A DNA stretch of 64,000 nucleotides from Edaphobacter aggregans DSM 19364 (GTDB lineage: Bacteria; Acidobacteriota; Terriglobia; Terriglobales; Acidobacteriaceae): contig NZ_JQKI01000025.1 of NCBI RefSeq assembly GCF_000745965.1, positions 1-64,000 on the forward strand, in the 5' to 3' direction. Position numbers and translations under genes: made by a program. How positions within the stretch are numbered: position 1 is the first letter of the stretch; each line of letters opens with the position of its first letter. A model generated the notes under the pieces. That model was not told the DNA's origin, searched no databases, and worked only from the letters and a program-made list of their open reading frames with translations. This document shows positions 7,274 through 16,418 of the stretch, piece by piece.

Positions 7274-8350
7274 TTACCTGACGTTCTCCAGACGAGGCTG
7301 GTTGGCCGACTGCAGGCGTTGCGCCTGCTCATTCTGGCGGCTCGCCTCCTCGTTGCGCCCCAGCATACGGTACGCCTGACCGAGCAGGTTATGCGTCATC
7401 GCATTGCCCGGATCCATCTTCTCGGCGCGCTCCAGATACATCGTGGCATTCACCGCATCCTGCCGCTTCAACAGCACCTTTCCCAGCAGAATATAGGGCC
7501 CCGTTGCGTTCGGCTCGAGCAGCACTGCCTGCTGCAACGCCTGTTGCGCGCGCACGTAGTCTCCCGCGCGAGTATACGCATCGCCAAGCCGGTCGTAACT
7601 GCTCGCTTCCAGAGGATTGCGAGCCCGTTCCTTCTCGAACTCCGCGATCGCCTCGTCCACATGCTCTGCTGCCAGGGCAATCTCTCCCAACAGAGCGTGT
7701 GCCAGCGGCAGCGACGGGTCTAGAGCGAGCGCCTTCTGCCCAAACTCCTTCGCCACCGGAACGTACTCTCGGCGCAGCAGCATACGAGCCGCCAGCAGAT
7801 AAGCCGAAGCCGAAGCCGGCGGAAAGCCATACTGTGCAGCGAAGGCGCGTCGCGCATCATCGTAGCGGCGCGTATCGATATAGCAGAGCGCCAGCACATA
7901 GCTGGGATCGGTCTTCGTCTCGGGTGTCCAGTTGTGCGCCGCCTCGAGCAACGGAATCGCCTCCGCGGGCCGGCCTAGCCGGAACAAAGTAAGACCGCGC
8001 ATCTGCGTCGCCTCTTCATCGCCTTGATTCTGCTTAAGAGCATCGGCAAATGCAGCGTCAGCCTCGGCAAACCTCTTCTGCGTGTAGAGCGCCACGCCTC
8101 GCAACGTCTGGAGTCCCGCCGTAAGCGGCTGCTGCGCCGCTAGAGCATCCAACTGCTTCAGCGCATCGTCTGCGCGACCGCGATCGATCATCTTTCGCAT
8201 TTCAGCCAGGCCAGGCTGCGGTTCAGCATTCTTCGCGGCAACCGCTCTGGCGCTGTCAGGCACCTGTGACGCTTGAGCATTGGCAGTCCCCACCCCTGCA
8301 ACCAGAAGCCCCACTCCCAACGCTGCCCGTACAACATCGAGTCGCTTCAT
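7274..8350 (-). CDS. Exported tetratricopeptide repeat protein
   Basis: The chosen ATG at 8350 gives a clear signal peptide (MKRLDVVRAALGVGLLVAG, cleavage after ANA/QA). The rest, to about 358 residues, is a run of TPR units: alternating helices with the W-LG-Y-A-F-A-P pattern, for example GVALYTQKRFAEADAAF and LLGEIALAAEHVDEAIAEFE. It ends with a unit reading LLGQAYRMLGRNEEASRQNEQ. TPRs mediate protein-protein contact, probably in the periplasm. The gene follows the TonB receptor on the same strand, separated by a terminator, so it may be served partly by read-through. Confidence 0.85.
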   Translation of the reverse strand: MKRLDVVRAALGVGLLVAGVGTANAQASQVPDSARAVAAKNAEPQPGLAEMRKMIDRGRADDALKQLDALAAQQPLTAGLQTLRGVALYTQKRFAEADAAFADALKQNQGDEEATQMRGLTLFRLGRPAEAIPLLEAAHNWTPETKTDPSYVLALCYIDTRRYDDARRAFAAQYGFPPASASAYLLAARMLLRREYVPVAKEFGQKALALDPSLPLAHALLGEIALAAEHVDEAIAEFEKERARNPLEASSYDRLGDAYTRAGDYVRAQQALQQAVLLEPNATGPYILLGKVLLKRQDAVNATMYLERAEKMDPGNAMTHNLLGQAYRMLGRNEEASRQNEQAQRLQSANQPRLENVR

Positions 8351-8383
8351 CCGGTTCCCCTGCAATCCTCCCGAGTCTAACTC

Positions 8384-8413
8384 GAAAACAGAAAGGGGAG
8401 CCGAAGCTCCCCT
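8384..8413 (-). terminator. Rho-independent terminator after the TonB receptor gene
   Basis: A perfect 8-bp stem AGGGGAGC/GCTCCCCT (8394-8413) with a CGAA loop on the plus strand is followed on the minus strand by TTTCTGTTTTC. It lies between the receptor gene stop and the start of the TPR gene. Confidence 0.75.
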
Positions 8414-8439
8414 CCCTCTCAAAACAAATACGGTCAGCC

Positions 8440-11400
8440 TCAGAACTGAACTCTCACCACTAACTGCAGCTGCCGCGGATGAGACGAGCCGTCTGGAAAA
8501 GGTCCGCCGGCGATCGTTCCATCCTGTTCGATGTTGCCGCTCGGTGTCCCGTAGTTGATGTAGTTGAAGACATTGAACGCGTCCATGCGGAACTGAACCG
8601 TCGCAACCTCGCGAATCGGGAAGCTCTTCATCACCGCAAGGTCCGTATTGAAAAGATGCGGCCCGAAGACGCTGTTTCTGCCAATGTTCCCGATCTGGTT
8701 CAGCCCAGGTGCCGTAAATGGTGTCTGACTCAATGGTTTGCCCTTAAAGTAGGTCAGACCACTCCCCGGGAAACCTGAGTACTCATGCTGGAAGGCACCC
8801 GGATTTCCATTGACCAGGCAAGGCGCCGACGCCGGTATGCTCGTGTTGCACGAACCATAGGAAAGACTGAACGGGAGCCCGCTCGAGTAGTTCATCACTG
8901 GACTCAGCTGCCATCCGCCAATGGCGTAGTTCAGCGCAGGGGACACACCACTGAGGAAGGGCTTGTTCCGCCCAAAGGGCAGCTCATACAGGCCATAGAG
9001 GATGACCTGCTGCTGTCTCAGCGCGCTGTCACGTCCCTTCACCGCACGTATGTCCCACGTCGAGAAACCGGTCTGGTAGCTCACAGCTCGCTGCCATGCG
9101 TAGTTTCCGTTCAGCGACATCCCTTTAGAGAACTGCTTCGTCACCGTAATCTGCAGCGCGTTATAGTGCGTGTTGAAGCTATTGCTGTAGAACGTAACGC
9201 CGTTGGTCCAGCCGCACTGGCCAGGGCCGATAAGCGGGTCATTGACCTGTGCCTGATAGCCAGGAGTGGAGCACGCAGGAAGCTTCCCTCCGTAATAGCG
9301 CTGCAAATAGGTCGAATTGTTCGTCCCCCCGGATGGCGAGATGCCAAGCACCGGCTGGCCATTCGTCGCCCTCACTCCGTAATTCGTGGTCAGACTGACC
9401 CCCGGATCATAGTGGAGAGGCTGTCCGGTGACACTGAACTCCGCCGGCAGGGAGATCGCTGTCTCGTTGGGATTGGTCGTATTGCCGCTCACATCGCCAA
9501 GGGTATGCGTACCCTTGTTACCCACGTAGGCAACCGTAAATGACCACGTCGGGCTCAGAGACTGTTGCAACGCAAGGTTCCAGGCATCAAGCGTCGGAAG
9601 GAGCAGCGAGTTGGGACGTGCTCTTGAGTTGACCGCGTATCCGGGGTTGGGCAGGAATCCGTCCGCCGGAACCTGAATCCGCGTCGGATCGGAAGGCCCC
9701 TGCGCCAGATTGAACGCCTGACTGAGAGGACCACCAGTCTGCGTAATCTGCTGGTTCGAGAGCACAGGCAGATTCTGCGTCGCTGCATGTCCGAAGATCG
9801 AGCCGAAGACGCCAATATCAAAGCTGCGACCATAACCGCCGCGGATAACGGTCGACGGACGCCATTGGTATGCGATGCCCACTCGTGGACTATACGTATT
9901 GGTCGTTCTGCCCCAATTCATATTGCTGGCAACGTCGCCAACTCCAGCCACATTCAAATAGCCCGTATTCACGTCCAGCAGTGCGCCATTGCCGGCAGAA
10001 TTGATCGTCTCGGGAAAGTAGACCTCGTAGCGAAGCCCGTAGTTCAACGTTAGCTTCGGCGTGGCCCGCCACGTGTCCTGCGCATAGAAGAAGGTGCGCT
10101 TCTGGAACTCCTTCGCGTTCGTCGATGTGCTCACATAGCGGTTGAAGCTGGTCACCGTTCCCAAGGCAAATGTTGCAAAGCCAAGGCCACCCTGGGGAGC
10201 ACCCAGGATACTCGGGTTCGACGTCGGCGTATTGCTGAAGTGCAAAATTCCCGTTCTATCGTTATCGCTGGGGACACGAAGATTTCGTGCATAGCGAAGA
10301 TCTGCGCCGAACTTGAGCGAGTGATTCCCCAGAACCTTTGTCCAGTTGTTCACTATCTGGTACTGGTCCTCTTTTTGTTTCAGCGGGCAGTTGCACCGGT
10401 CAACATTCAGTCCAGCGCCGTACTGTGGTCCCTGGCTCTGCGGGTTCGTAGTCGCTGCACCGGTCGTCGTGCCGACCTCCGCCAATTGAAAGCTCGGAGC
10501 GCCGCTCGTAATCGGATCCGCCGTGTTCATGCCCGGAATACCTAGTTGATTCGCAAGATCAACGCCCTGGTCGTACTTGGAGGTGTTGATGTTGTAGCGG
10601 AAGTAGCCGAGACGAATGTCCGTCACCAGCTTCGGGTTGAGCACAATGTCGGCTCCCAGCGCAACGCTGCCGTTCTCTCCCTTCGACGTTCCACCGTAGC
10701 CTCCGAGACCAAAGCCGGCGCCGCCCGCCGCACCAAACATCGTCGTTCCCGATAACGTATCGGTAAATCGGCTGTACCTGCCAAAGAAGTGAACTTTATC
10801 ATTTAGCTGAAAATCGCCGCGGATATCCCATTGGTCGCTATTCAGGCCACCCGTGCCAGATCCGGAATAGTTATTCCTCAGGCCGCCAAAGTTGCCCGGG
10901 GTATTTGGTGCGTACGGCTCCAACAGAGTGAGAAGATTCTTCGCCTGTTGCGAAACCTGCGATGCCGGAATCACATTTCCCGGATAAGGCTCGCGGGCGC
11001 CGGTAGCAGGATTGGTTCGATAGATAATGCCCGATCCGGCCGGAGTGACTCTCGCCGCATACTCACTGAAGTCGCAGCCGGGAATTCCACTCGGACCAAC
11101 CTGCTTGCCGAGGCAGGTCGCAACCAGCAGCGCCGACGGGACCGTCTGCACATTTCCGGTCCCGACCTTCTGGCGGAGTCCCTGGTAGTCGCCGAAGAAG
11201 AACAGCCTGTCCTTGATGATCGGCCCGCCAATCGAGCCGCCGAACTGGTTCTTCAACTGGTCCGGAATGCTCGAGCGCCCAGGCCCCTGCGTAAACGGGT
11301 CCTTCGCAAGGTTCGCCCCGCTCTGCCGGTACCAGAATCCCGTCCCGTGGAACTTATTCGAGCCGGACTTTGTCTGTGCCGTCACCACCGACGACACAGC

Positions 11401-12117
11401 TTTGCCGAACTCAGCATCGAAGTTCTGCGTCGTGATCTTCGACTCCGACAACGAATCGAGGTTTGGATTCACGACAATGATTCCGAGAATCGGATCCTGG
11501 TTATCGGTCCCGTCAAGCTCGTAGGCCGTGCCCGCGAAAGCCTGCCCGTCGACCATGATCTGCTTGCTGCCCTGCGGATTCTCGCTCGCAGCATGGCTCC
11601 ATCCCATCTCCTGTGCGCCAGGCAGAAGCAGTTGCAGGCCGGTGAAGTTTCTCCCGGCGATCGGCAGGTCGATAACCTCCTTCGACTGGAACACCGTCGA
11701 TACGTCGGCACGGTCCGTCTTCAGCAGTGGCACCGAGTCCGCGGTCACTTCGACCGTCGTATCCGATGCGCCGACCGTCAGGTTCACCTGCATCTTGGTC
11801 GAAGTATCCGCAAAGACCCGGATTCCCGTCTGCTCGTAGCTCTGGAATCCCTGCGCCGTCACCTTGACGTTGTAAGGGTCGGGAATCAGGTGATCCGCGG
11901 TGAACTCGCCGCTGGCGTTGGTCGTCAGCGTGCTGGCGGTCCCCTTCGCACTGTCGGTCACCGTGACCGTTGCATTCGGAACGACCGCGCCGGTCGAGTC
12001 CGTTACGGTTCCATAGATCGAACCGTACACGGCCTGTGCGGATGCGCTGGTTGCACTGCAAAGGATCGTAAGGAAGATGGCAGACAAAAGCAGTTTGATT
12101 CGCGCCGAAACACTCAT
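8440..12117 (-). CDS. TonB-dependent receptor with N-terminal carboxypeptidase-regulatory-like domain (Oar type)
   Basis: The 1225-residue outer-membrane protein starts at an ATG behind AGGAGAG and has a signal peptide ending ATSASAQA. Residues about 30-110 form a beta-sandwich (GSIYGTVTDSTGAVVPNATV) typical of the CarboxypepD_reg-like domain. A plug follows (LPIAGRNFTGLQLLLPGAQ, IMVDGQAF), then a very long barrel ending QLQLVVRVQF with the C-terminal Phe of a barrel signal. Such receptors are abundant in Acidobacteriota and are thought to import oligosaccharides or other large nutrients with TonB energy. The divergent GH13 and trehalase genes suggest a starch- or trehalose-derived substrate; this is inference. 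Confidence 0.9.
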   Translation of the reverse strand: MSVSARIKLLLSAIFLTILCSATSASAQAVYGSIYGTVTDSTGAVVPNATVTVTDSAKGTASTLTTNASGEFTADHLIPDPYNVKVTAQGFQSYEQTGIRVFADTSTKMQVNLTVGASDTTVEVTADSVPLLKTDRADVSTVFQSKEVIDLPIAGRNFTGLQLLLPGAQEMGWSHAASENPQGSKQIMVDGQAFAGTAYELDGTDNQDPILGIIVVNPNLDSLSESKITTQNFDAEFGKAVSSVVTAQTKSGSNKFHGTGFWYRQSGANLAKDPFTQGPGRSSIPDQLKNQFGGSIGGPIIKDRLFFFGDYQGLRQKVGTGNVQTVPSALLVATCLGKQVGPSGIPGCDFSEYAARVTPAGSGIIYRTNPATGAREPYPGNVIPASQVSQQAKNLLTLLEPYAPNTPGNFGGLRNNYSGSGTGGLNSDQWDIRGDFQLNDKVHFFGRYSRFTDTLSGTTMFGAAGGAGFGLGGYGGTSKGENGSVALGADIVLNPKLVTDIRLGYFRYNINTSKYDQGVDLANQLGIPGMNTADPITSGAPSFQLAEVGTTTGAATTNPQSQGPQYGAGLNVDRCNCPLKQKEDQYQIVNNWTKVLGNHSLKFGADLRYARNLRVPSDNDRTGILHFSNTPTSNPSILGAPQGGLGFATFALGTVTSFNRYVSTSTNAKEFQKRTFFYAQDTWRATPKLTLNYGLRYEVYFPETINSAGNGALLDVNTGYLNVAGVGDVASNMNWGRTTNTYSPRVGIAYQWRPSTVIRGGYGRSFDIGVFGSIFGHAATQNLPVLSNQQITQTGGPLSQAFNLAQGPSDPTRIQVPADGFLPNPGYAVNSRARPNSLLLPTLDAWNLALQQSLSPTWSFTVAYVGNKGTHTLGDVSGNTTNPNETAISLPAEFSVTGQPLHYDPGVSLTTNYGVRATNGQPVLGISPSGGTNNSTYLQRYYGGKLPACSTPGYQAQVNDPLIGPGQCGWTNGVTFYSNSFNTHYNALQITVTKQFSKGMSLNGNYAWQRAVSYQTGFSTWDIRAVKGRDSALRQQQVILYGLYELPFGRNKPFLSGVSPALNYAIGGWQLSPVMNYSSGLPFSLSYGSCNTSIPASAPCLVNGNPGAFQHEYSGFPGSGLTYFKGKPLSQTPFTAPGLNQIGNIGRNSVFGPHLFNTDLAVMKSFPIREVATVQFRMDAFNVFNYINYGTPSGNIEQDGTIAGGPFPDGSSHPRQLQLVVRVQF

Positions 12118-12686
12118 GACAAGACTCTCCTGAAAGGTACCGCTTTGTCTTGTCTCATCCCCAGGGGATGTCACTCGAAACCGTCGGACGCCTTACTCGT
12201 TTTCGCAAGCTCCTCTGGTTGAGACAAGATCGTCTGAACTGAAAATTCAACCTGCCTTCAGCAGGACTGAATTGTTGCTCGCAGATCGCGACGAACATTA
12301 CTCGCAGTGCTATTCCGCTGTCAACATCCCCTCGGCGCTCACCCGTGCAAGCCTCGGTAGGTTGACCGACACGCTCATTTGCCACTCGCTCGCCTGGTCC
12401 CACAGGTCCGACCTTTCAGGGGTCACACCACACCGGGCATCCGCCTGCAAGCTCTTTCCCCTCCGCTACTTATCCCTCGAATCCTGCCTCGAACCGAGGC
12501 CGGTCCGCCTGAGGTGGTAGAACATCGACCGACCGCCGCTTCTGTTAGCAAACATGGTTCCACCTCTTCCACGAGCCATTGCCTTCGCGCACGGAGAAGT
12601 CGCTGTCGTACCGTGATCCTTTCCGCCGGCAACATTTGCCAGCACCTTGTTCTTGCTGTAGTGTTTGCGAAAAATCGGGAGGCATC
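12118..12686. promoter_or_regulatory. Divergent intergenic regulatory region with nested inverted repeats
   Basis: This 569-bp region separates the TonB receptor from the GH13 gene and contains no credible gene. A 15-bp palindrome CATCCCCAGGGGATG lies at 12156-12170, 39 bp upstream of the receptor ATG. Overlapping it, a 10-bp inverted repeat, TCTTGTCTCA (12148-12157) and TGAGACAAGA (12220-12229), could form a stem in the receptor mRNA leader. A further hairpin CCTGC-CTTCA-GCAGG is near 12250. These could be an operator or a leader-RNA structure; no regulator gene is adjacent. The GH13 ribosome site GGGAGG is clear at its right edge. Confidence 0.5.
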
Positions 12687-14492
12687 ATGGCCATGTCGAA
12701 ACGCATGCGCAGCATCGTTCGCACTGGGCGCCTCGCCCTCGCCGCCTTCACCATCCTTGTTCTCTCCGCAACGGCAGTGACAGCGGCGCAGGCACCCCTC
12801 GCATTTCGCGGCGGCCAAACCTCGAAGCCGCAGGCAAACACAGCGGCCGCTCCCTGGTGGAAGCACGCCGTCATCTACGAGATCTACCCACGCAGCTTTC
12901 AGGACTCCGACGGCGACGGCGTCGGCGATCTGAACGGCATCACCCAGCGGCTGGACTATCTCCAGACACTCGGCGTCGATGCTATCTGGCTCTCACCCAT
13001 CTACCCCTCGCCGCTTGTCGACTTCGGTTACGACATCTCCGACTACCAGAGCATCGACCCACAGTACGGCACGCTGGCCGACTTCGACCGCCTCACCTCC
13101 GAGGCCAACAAGCGCGGCATCCGCATCATCATGGACATGGTGATGAATCACACGTCCGACAAGCATCCCTGGTTCATCGAATCCGCCAGCTCGAAGACAA
13201 ACCCCAAGCGTGACTGGTACGTCTGGCGCGACGGCAAACCCGGCGGCACTCCTCCCAACAATCCTCCGAATAACTGGACAAGCATCTTCGGTCACTCGGC
13301 CTGGCAATACGACCCGAAGACCAGCCAGTACTACTACCACCGCTTCTACATCCAGCAGCCCGACCTCAACTGGAGCAATCCCGCCGTCGAGAATGCAATG
13401 TTCGGCGCCGTTCGTTTCTGGCTCGATCGCAACGTCGCCGGCTTCCGGCTGGACGCCATCCCAACCCTCTTCGAAGATCCGAAACTCCGCGACGCAAAGC
13501 TGCAGCCCGGTACCAACGCCTACGGCGATCCCAACCAGGACACCTCGCTCTATGAGAATCTCCCCGAGGTCCACGACATCATGCGCCACCTGCGGGCAAC
13601 AGTCGACAAATACCCCGGCCAGCGTGTCCTCATCGGTGAAACTTACCTGCCCAACATCGCCGAGCTCGACAAATGGTACGGCGGGACAAAACACAACGAG
13701 CTGCAGCTGCCGATGGACATGCTGGTTGGCTTCATCAACAAACTCGACGCCGCTACCTTCCGTCAGCGCATCTCCGACGCCGAGACAAAGATCAGCGGCA
13801 ATCAGCCGCTCTTCGTCTTCGACAATCACGACAACATCCGCAGCTGGAACCGATACGGCGACGGAACGCATAACGACGCCATTGCACACCTTCTCGCCGC
13901 CATCCTCTTCACCACGCGCTCCACCGCCATGATGTACTACGGCCAGGAGCTCGGCATGACCACCACCCCTCCCGAGCGCAAGGAAGACGTGAAGGACCCC
14001 ATCGGCATCACCGGCTGGCCTCGCGAAAAGGGCCGCGACGGCGAGCGCACTCCCATGCAGTGGGATGACTCCAAGAACGCCGGCTTCAGTACCGCCGCTT
14101 CCACCTGGCTTCCCGTCGCCGCCGACTACACCGCGAAGAACGTGAAGGCCGAGCAGTCAGATCCAAACTCCCTCTTCAGCTGGTACAAGCAGCTCATCGC
14201 CATGCGGAAGACCAATCCCACCCTGCGCGACGGCAGCATGACCATGCTCGACGTAACGAATCCCTCCGTCCTGTCGTATGTCCGCAAAAGCGTCTCAGGC
14301 CATCCCCCGGTTCTCGTCGTGCTCAACTTCACCGGCACAACGCAGACCGTCTCCTTTGACCCACGCAAGGATCACCTGCCTTCAGGCAACGCCCACACTC
14401 TTCTCACTAACGCTACCTCGCTCCAGCAGCAGTCCAGCCTCGCTCAAATCGAGCTTCCACCCTACGCAACCTGGATCGCCAGCCTACAATAG
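12687..14492 (+). CDS. Exported GH13 alpha-glucosidase / alpha-amylase family enzyme
   Basis: The ATG at 12687 follows GGGAGGCATC and gives a signal peptide (RTGRLALAAFTILVLSATAV). The mature part begins WWKHAVIYEIYPRSFQDSDG, the classic start of oligo-1,6-glucosidase-like GH13 enzymes. Catalytic motifs are in order: DMVMNHTS, GFRLDAI (nucleophile Asp about residue 255), GET (acid/base Glu about 318) and DNHD (about 378-381). A C-terminal beta domain follows (VLVVLNFTG). It should cleave alpha-linked glucose oligomers in the periplasm or outside. It is 36 bp upstream of the trehalase gene, so the two probably form one transcript. Confidence 0.93.
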   Translation: MAMSKRMRSIVRTGRLALAAFTILVLSATAVTAAQAPLAFRGGQTSKPQANTAAAPWWKHAVIYEIYPRSFQDSDGDGVGDLNGITQRLDYLQTLGVDAIWLSPIYPSPLVDFGYDISDYQSIDPQYGTLADFDRLTSEANKRGIRIIMDMVMNHTSDKHPWFIESASSKTNPKRDWYVWRDGKPGGTPPNNPPNNWTSIFGHSAWQYDPKTSQYYYHRFYIQQPDLNWSNPAVENAMFGAVRFWLDRNVAGFRLDAIPTLFEDPKLRDAKLQPGTNAYGDPNQDTSLYENLPEVHDIMRHLRATVDKYPGQRVLIGETYLPNIAELDKWYGGTKHNELQLPMDMLVGFINKLDAATFRQRISDAETKISGNQPLFVFDNHDNIRSWNRYGDGTHNDAIAHLLAAILFTTRSTAMMYYGQELGMTTTPPERKEDVKDPIGITGWPREKGRDGERTPMQWDDSKNAGFSTAASTWLPVAADYTAKNVKAEQSDPNSLFSWYKQLIAMRKTNPTLRDGSMTMLDVTNPSVLSYVRKSVSGHPPVLVVLNFTGTTQTVSFDPRKDHLPSGNAHTLLTNATSLQQQSSLAQIELPPYATWIASLQ

Positions 14493-14528
14493 CAACAGAT
14501 CAACTCACTGGCCCGGAGATCACTCCCG

Positions 14529-16418
14529 ATGAATCGAGCGGTTCGCCTCCCTGCCCTTCTTGTTCTCGTCGTCACTCTCCTCGCCGGCAGCGCCGCACCA
14601 CAGGCCCCTGCGCGCAACCCGTCCGGCAAAGCGAAGATACTCTCCTACATCCACACCAACTGGAATTCCCTCTCGCGCTCGATGACCAGCTGCAAATCTG
14701 TCGTCGATCCCAAGGTCACTACCGCGCCCATCCTCTATCTCCCCGCAGGTATGGCGACTCCCGCCTCCGTCGCCGCCATGCAGCAACAGTGCAAGGTTGA
14801 GGTCCGCAACCTCCCCAGAAAGATCGTCCACATGGGCGATGTCACCGTCGCCGACGTCCCCGATGAGGGGCTCCTCTACCTCCCGAATCGCTACGTCGTG
14901 CCCGGCGGCCGCTTCAACGAGATGTACGGCTGGGACAGCTACTTCATCCTTCTCGGCCTCATCGCCGACAAGCGCACCGATCTCGCCCGCGGCATGATCG
15001 AAAACTTCTTCTTCGAGATTGAGAACTACGGTTCCATCCTCAACGCCAACCGCACCTATCACCTCACCCGCTCGCAGCCGCCCTTCCTCACCTCCATGAT
15101 CCGCGAACTCTACGAGCACCCCGCGGGCAAGCCCGTCACCAAGCAGTGGCTCGCCCGCGCCTACGGCTACGCCAAGCGCGACTACAACGTCTGGATCACC
15201 GAGCCCCATCTCGCCGGCGACACCGGCCTCGCCCGCTACTTCGACGTCGGTGCCGGCCCCGTTCCCGAGATGGCCGACGACAGCACCTACTACCCCGACA
15301 TCATCCGCTGGCTGCTCGCGCACCCCAGCGTCCACACCGACTACCTCATCGAAGCGCCCGATAATCCCACTCCCGAGCAGGCCGCCGAACTCACCAAAAC
15401 AAGCTGCGATATTGCCGCCTCCAAAGTCTGCGCCGCCGCACACGTCAACGGCCACTGGCTCACTGCGTCCTTCTATCAAGGCGACCGTGCCATGCGCGAA
15501 TCCGGCTTCGACCCCAGCTTCCGCTTCGGTCCCTTCAGCGGCTCCACGCAAAACTACGCTCCCGTCTGCCTCAACAGCCTTCTCTACAAGTACGAGCGCG
15601 ACATGGCCCACTTCGCCACGCTGCTCGGCCGCCGCGACGAGGCCGCGGAGTGGAATCGCCGCGCCGACGCTCGCAAAGCTGCCATCAACAAGTACCTGTG
15701 GAACGAGAAGACGGGCATGTTCTACGACTACGACTTCGTCAACCGCCGCCTCTCCACCTACAACTACATCACGACCTTCTACCCGCTCTGGGCGAGCCTC
15801 GCCTCGCCCCAACAGGCCGCTGCCCTCAAGCTTCACCTTCCTCTGATGGAGCGCACAGGCGGCATCGCAATGAGCGACTTCGACTCCGGCACCCAATGGG
15901 ATCTTCCCTTCGGCTGGGCCCCCACCACCTGGCTCACCATCAAGGGGCTCGCACAATATCGTGACGAAGCAGACGCCACTCGCATCGCAACCAAATTCTC
16001 CCAGACCATCCTTGACAACTTCCTGCGCGACGGCACCATCCGCGAGAAGTACAACGTTGTCAGCGGCTCGGCCAACGTCGAGGTCGCCACTGGCTACAAG
16101 AGCAACGTCGTCGGCTTCGGCTGGACCAACGGCGTCTACCTCCAGATGAACAACCTGCTCGCGCACGCGGCCAGCAGGCGCTCCGCAGCCGCGCTCTATC
16201 GCGACTACGACCCCGACTCACTCAGCTACCAACTCAGAATCAACACCTGCTGCCGATACCCCTCTCCCGCCGGAAAGCTGACGCGCACGCGATCATCGGC
16301 AATCATCGTCCCTCCCTCCACGCGCACCGTCGGCTTTGCACCGTTGCGTCGAACCCGCAGCTCCACCTCTGTGCCACCCGCCGCCTCAAGCTCCAGCCGC
16401 AGCGAACCCGCGTTCTGA
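14529..16418 (+). CDS. Exported trehalase (GH37) whose 3' end overlaps the convergent gene
   Basis: A signal peptide (MNRAVRLPALLVLVVTLLAG) precedes a GH37 catalytic domain with both family signatures, PGGRFNEMYGWDSYF near residue 124 and QWDLPFGWAP near 455. It hydrolyses trehalose to two glucoses in the periplasm, following the GH13 enzyme in the same operon. Homology-like sequence ends about VYLQMNNLLAHAA; the last 60-70 residues are Ser/Arg/Pro-rich and are simply the antisense of the convergent glycosidase gene, with no stop in that frame for 193 bp. The native stop seems to have been lost. Activity could survive because the tail lies beyond the catalytic domain. Confidence 0.9.
   Translation: MNRAVRLPALLVLVVTLLAGSAAPQAPARNPSGKAKILSYIHTNWNSLSRSMTSCKSVVDPKVTTAPILYLPAGMATPASVAAMQQQCKVEVRNLPRKIVHMGDVTVADVPDEGLLYLPNRYVVPGGRFNEMYGWDSYFILLGLIADKRTDLARGMIENFFFEIENYGSILNANRTYHLTRSQPPFLTSMIRELYEHPAGKPVTKQWLARAYGYAKRDYNVWITEPHLAGDTGLARYFDVGAGPVPEMADDSTYYPDIIRWLLAHPSVHTDYLIEAPDNPTPEQAAELTKTSCDIAASKVCAAAHVNGHWLTASFYQGDRAMRESGFDPSFRFGPFSGSTQNYAPVCLNSLLYKYERDMAHFATLLGRRDEAAEWNRRADARKAAINKYLWNEKTGMFYDYDFVNRRLSTYNYITTFYPLWASLASPQQAAALKLHLPLMERTGGIAMSDFDSGTQWDLPFGWAPTTWLTIKGLAQYRDEADATRIATKFSQTILDNFLRDGTIREKYNVVSGSANVEVATGYKSNVVGFGWTNGVYLQMNNLLAHAASRRSAAALYRDYDPDSLSYQLRINTCCRYPSPAGKLTRTRSSAIIVPPSTRTVGFAPLRRTRSSTSVPPAASSSSRSEPAF

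Noticed and set aside
10831..12222. 463-residue plus-strand ORF inside the TonB receptor gene
   Set aside because: Composition is Arg/His-rich with no domain sense; the opposite strand encodes the receptor.
14520..16166. 548-residue minus-strand ORF over the trehalase gene
   Set aside because: It is the antisense of a gene with clear GH37 motifs; high-GC codon use opens such frames.
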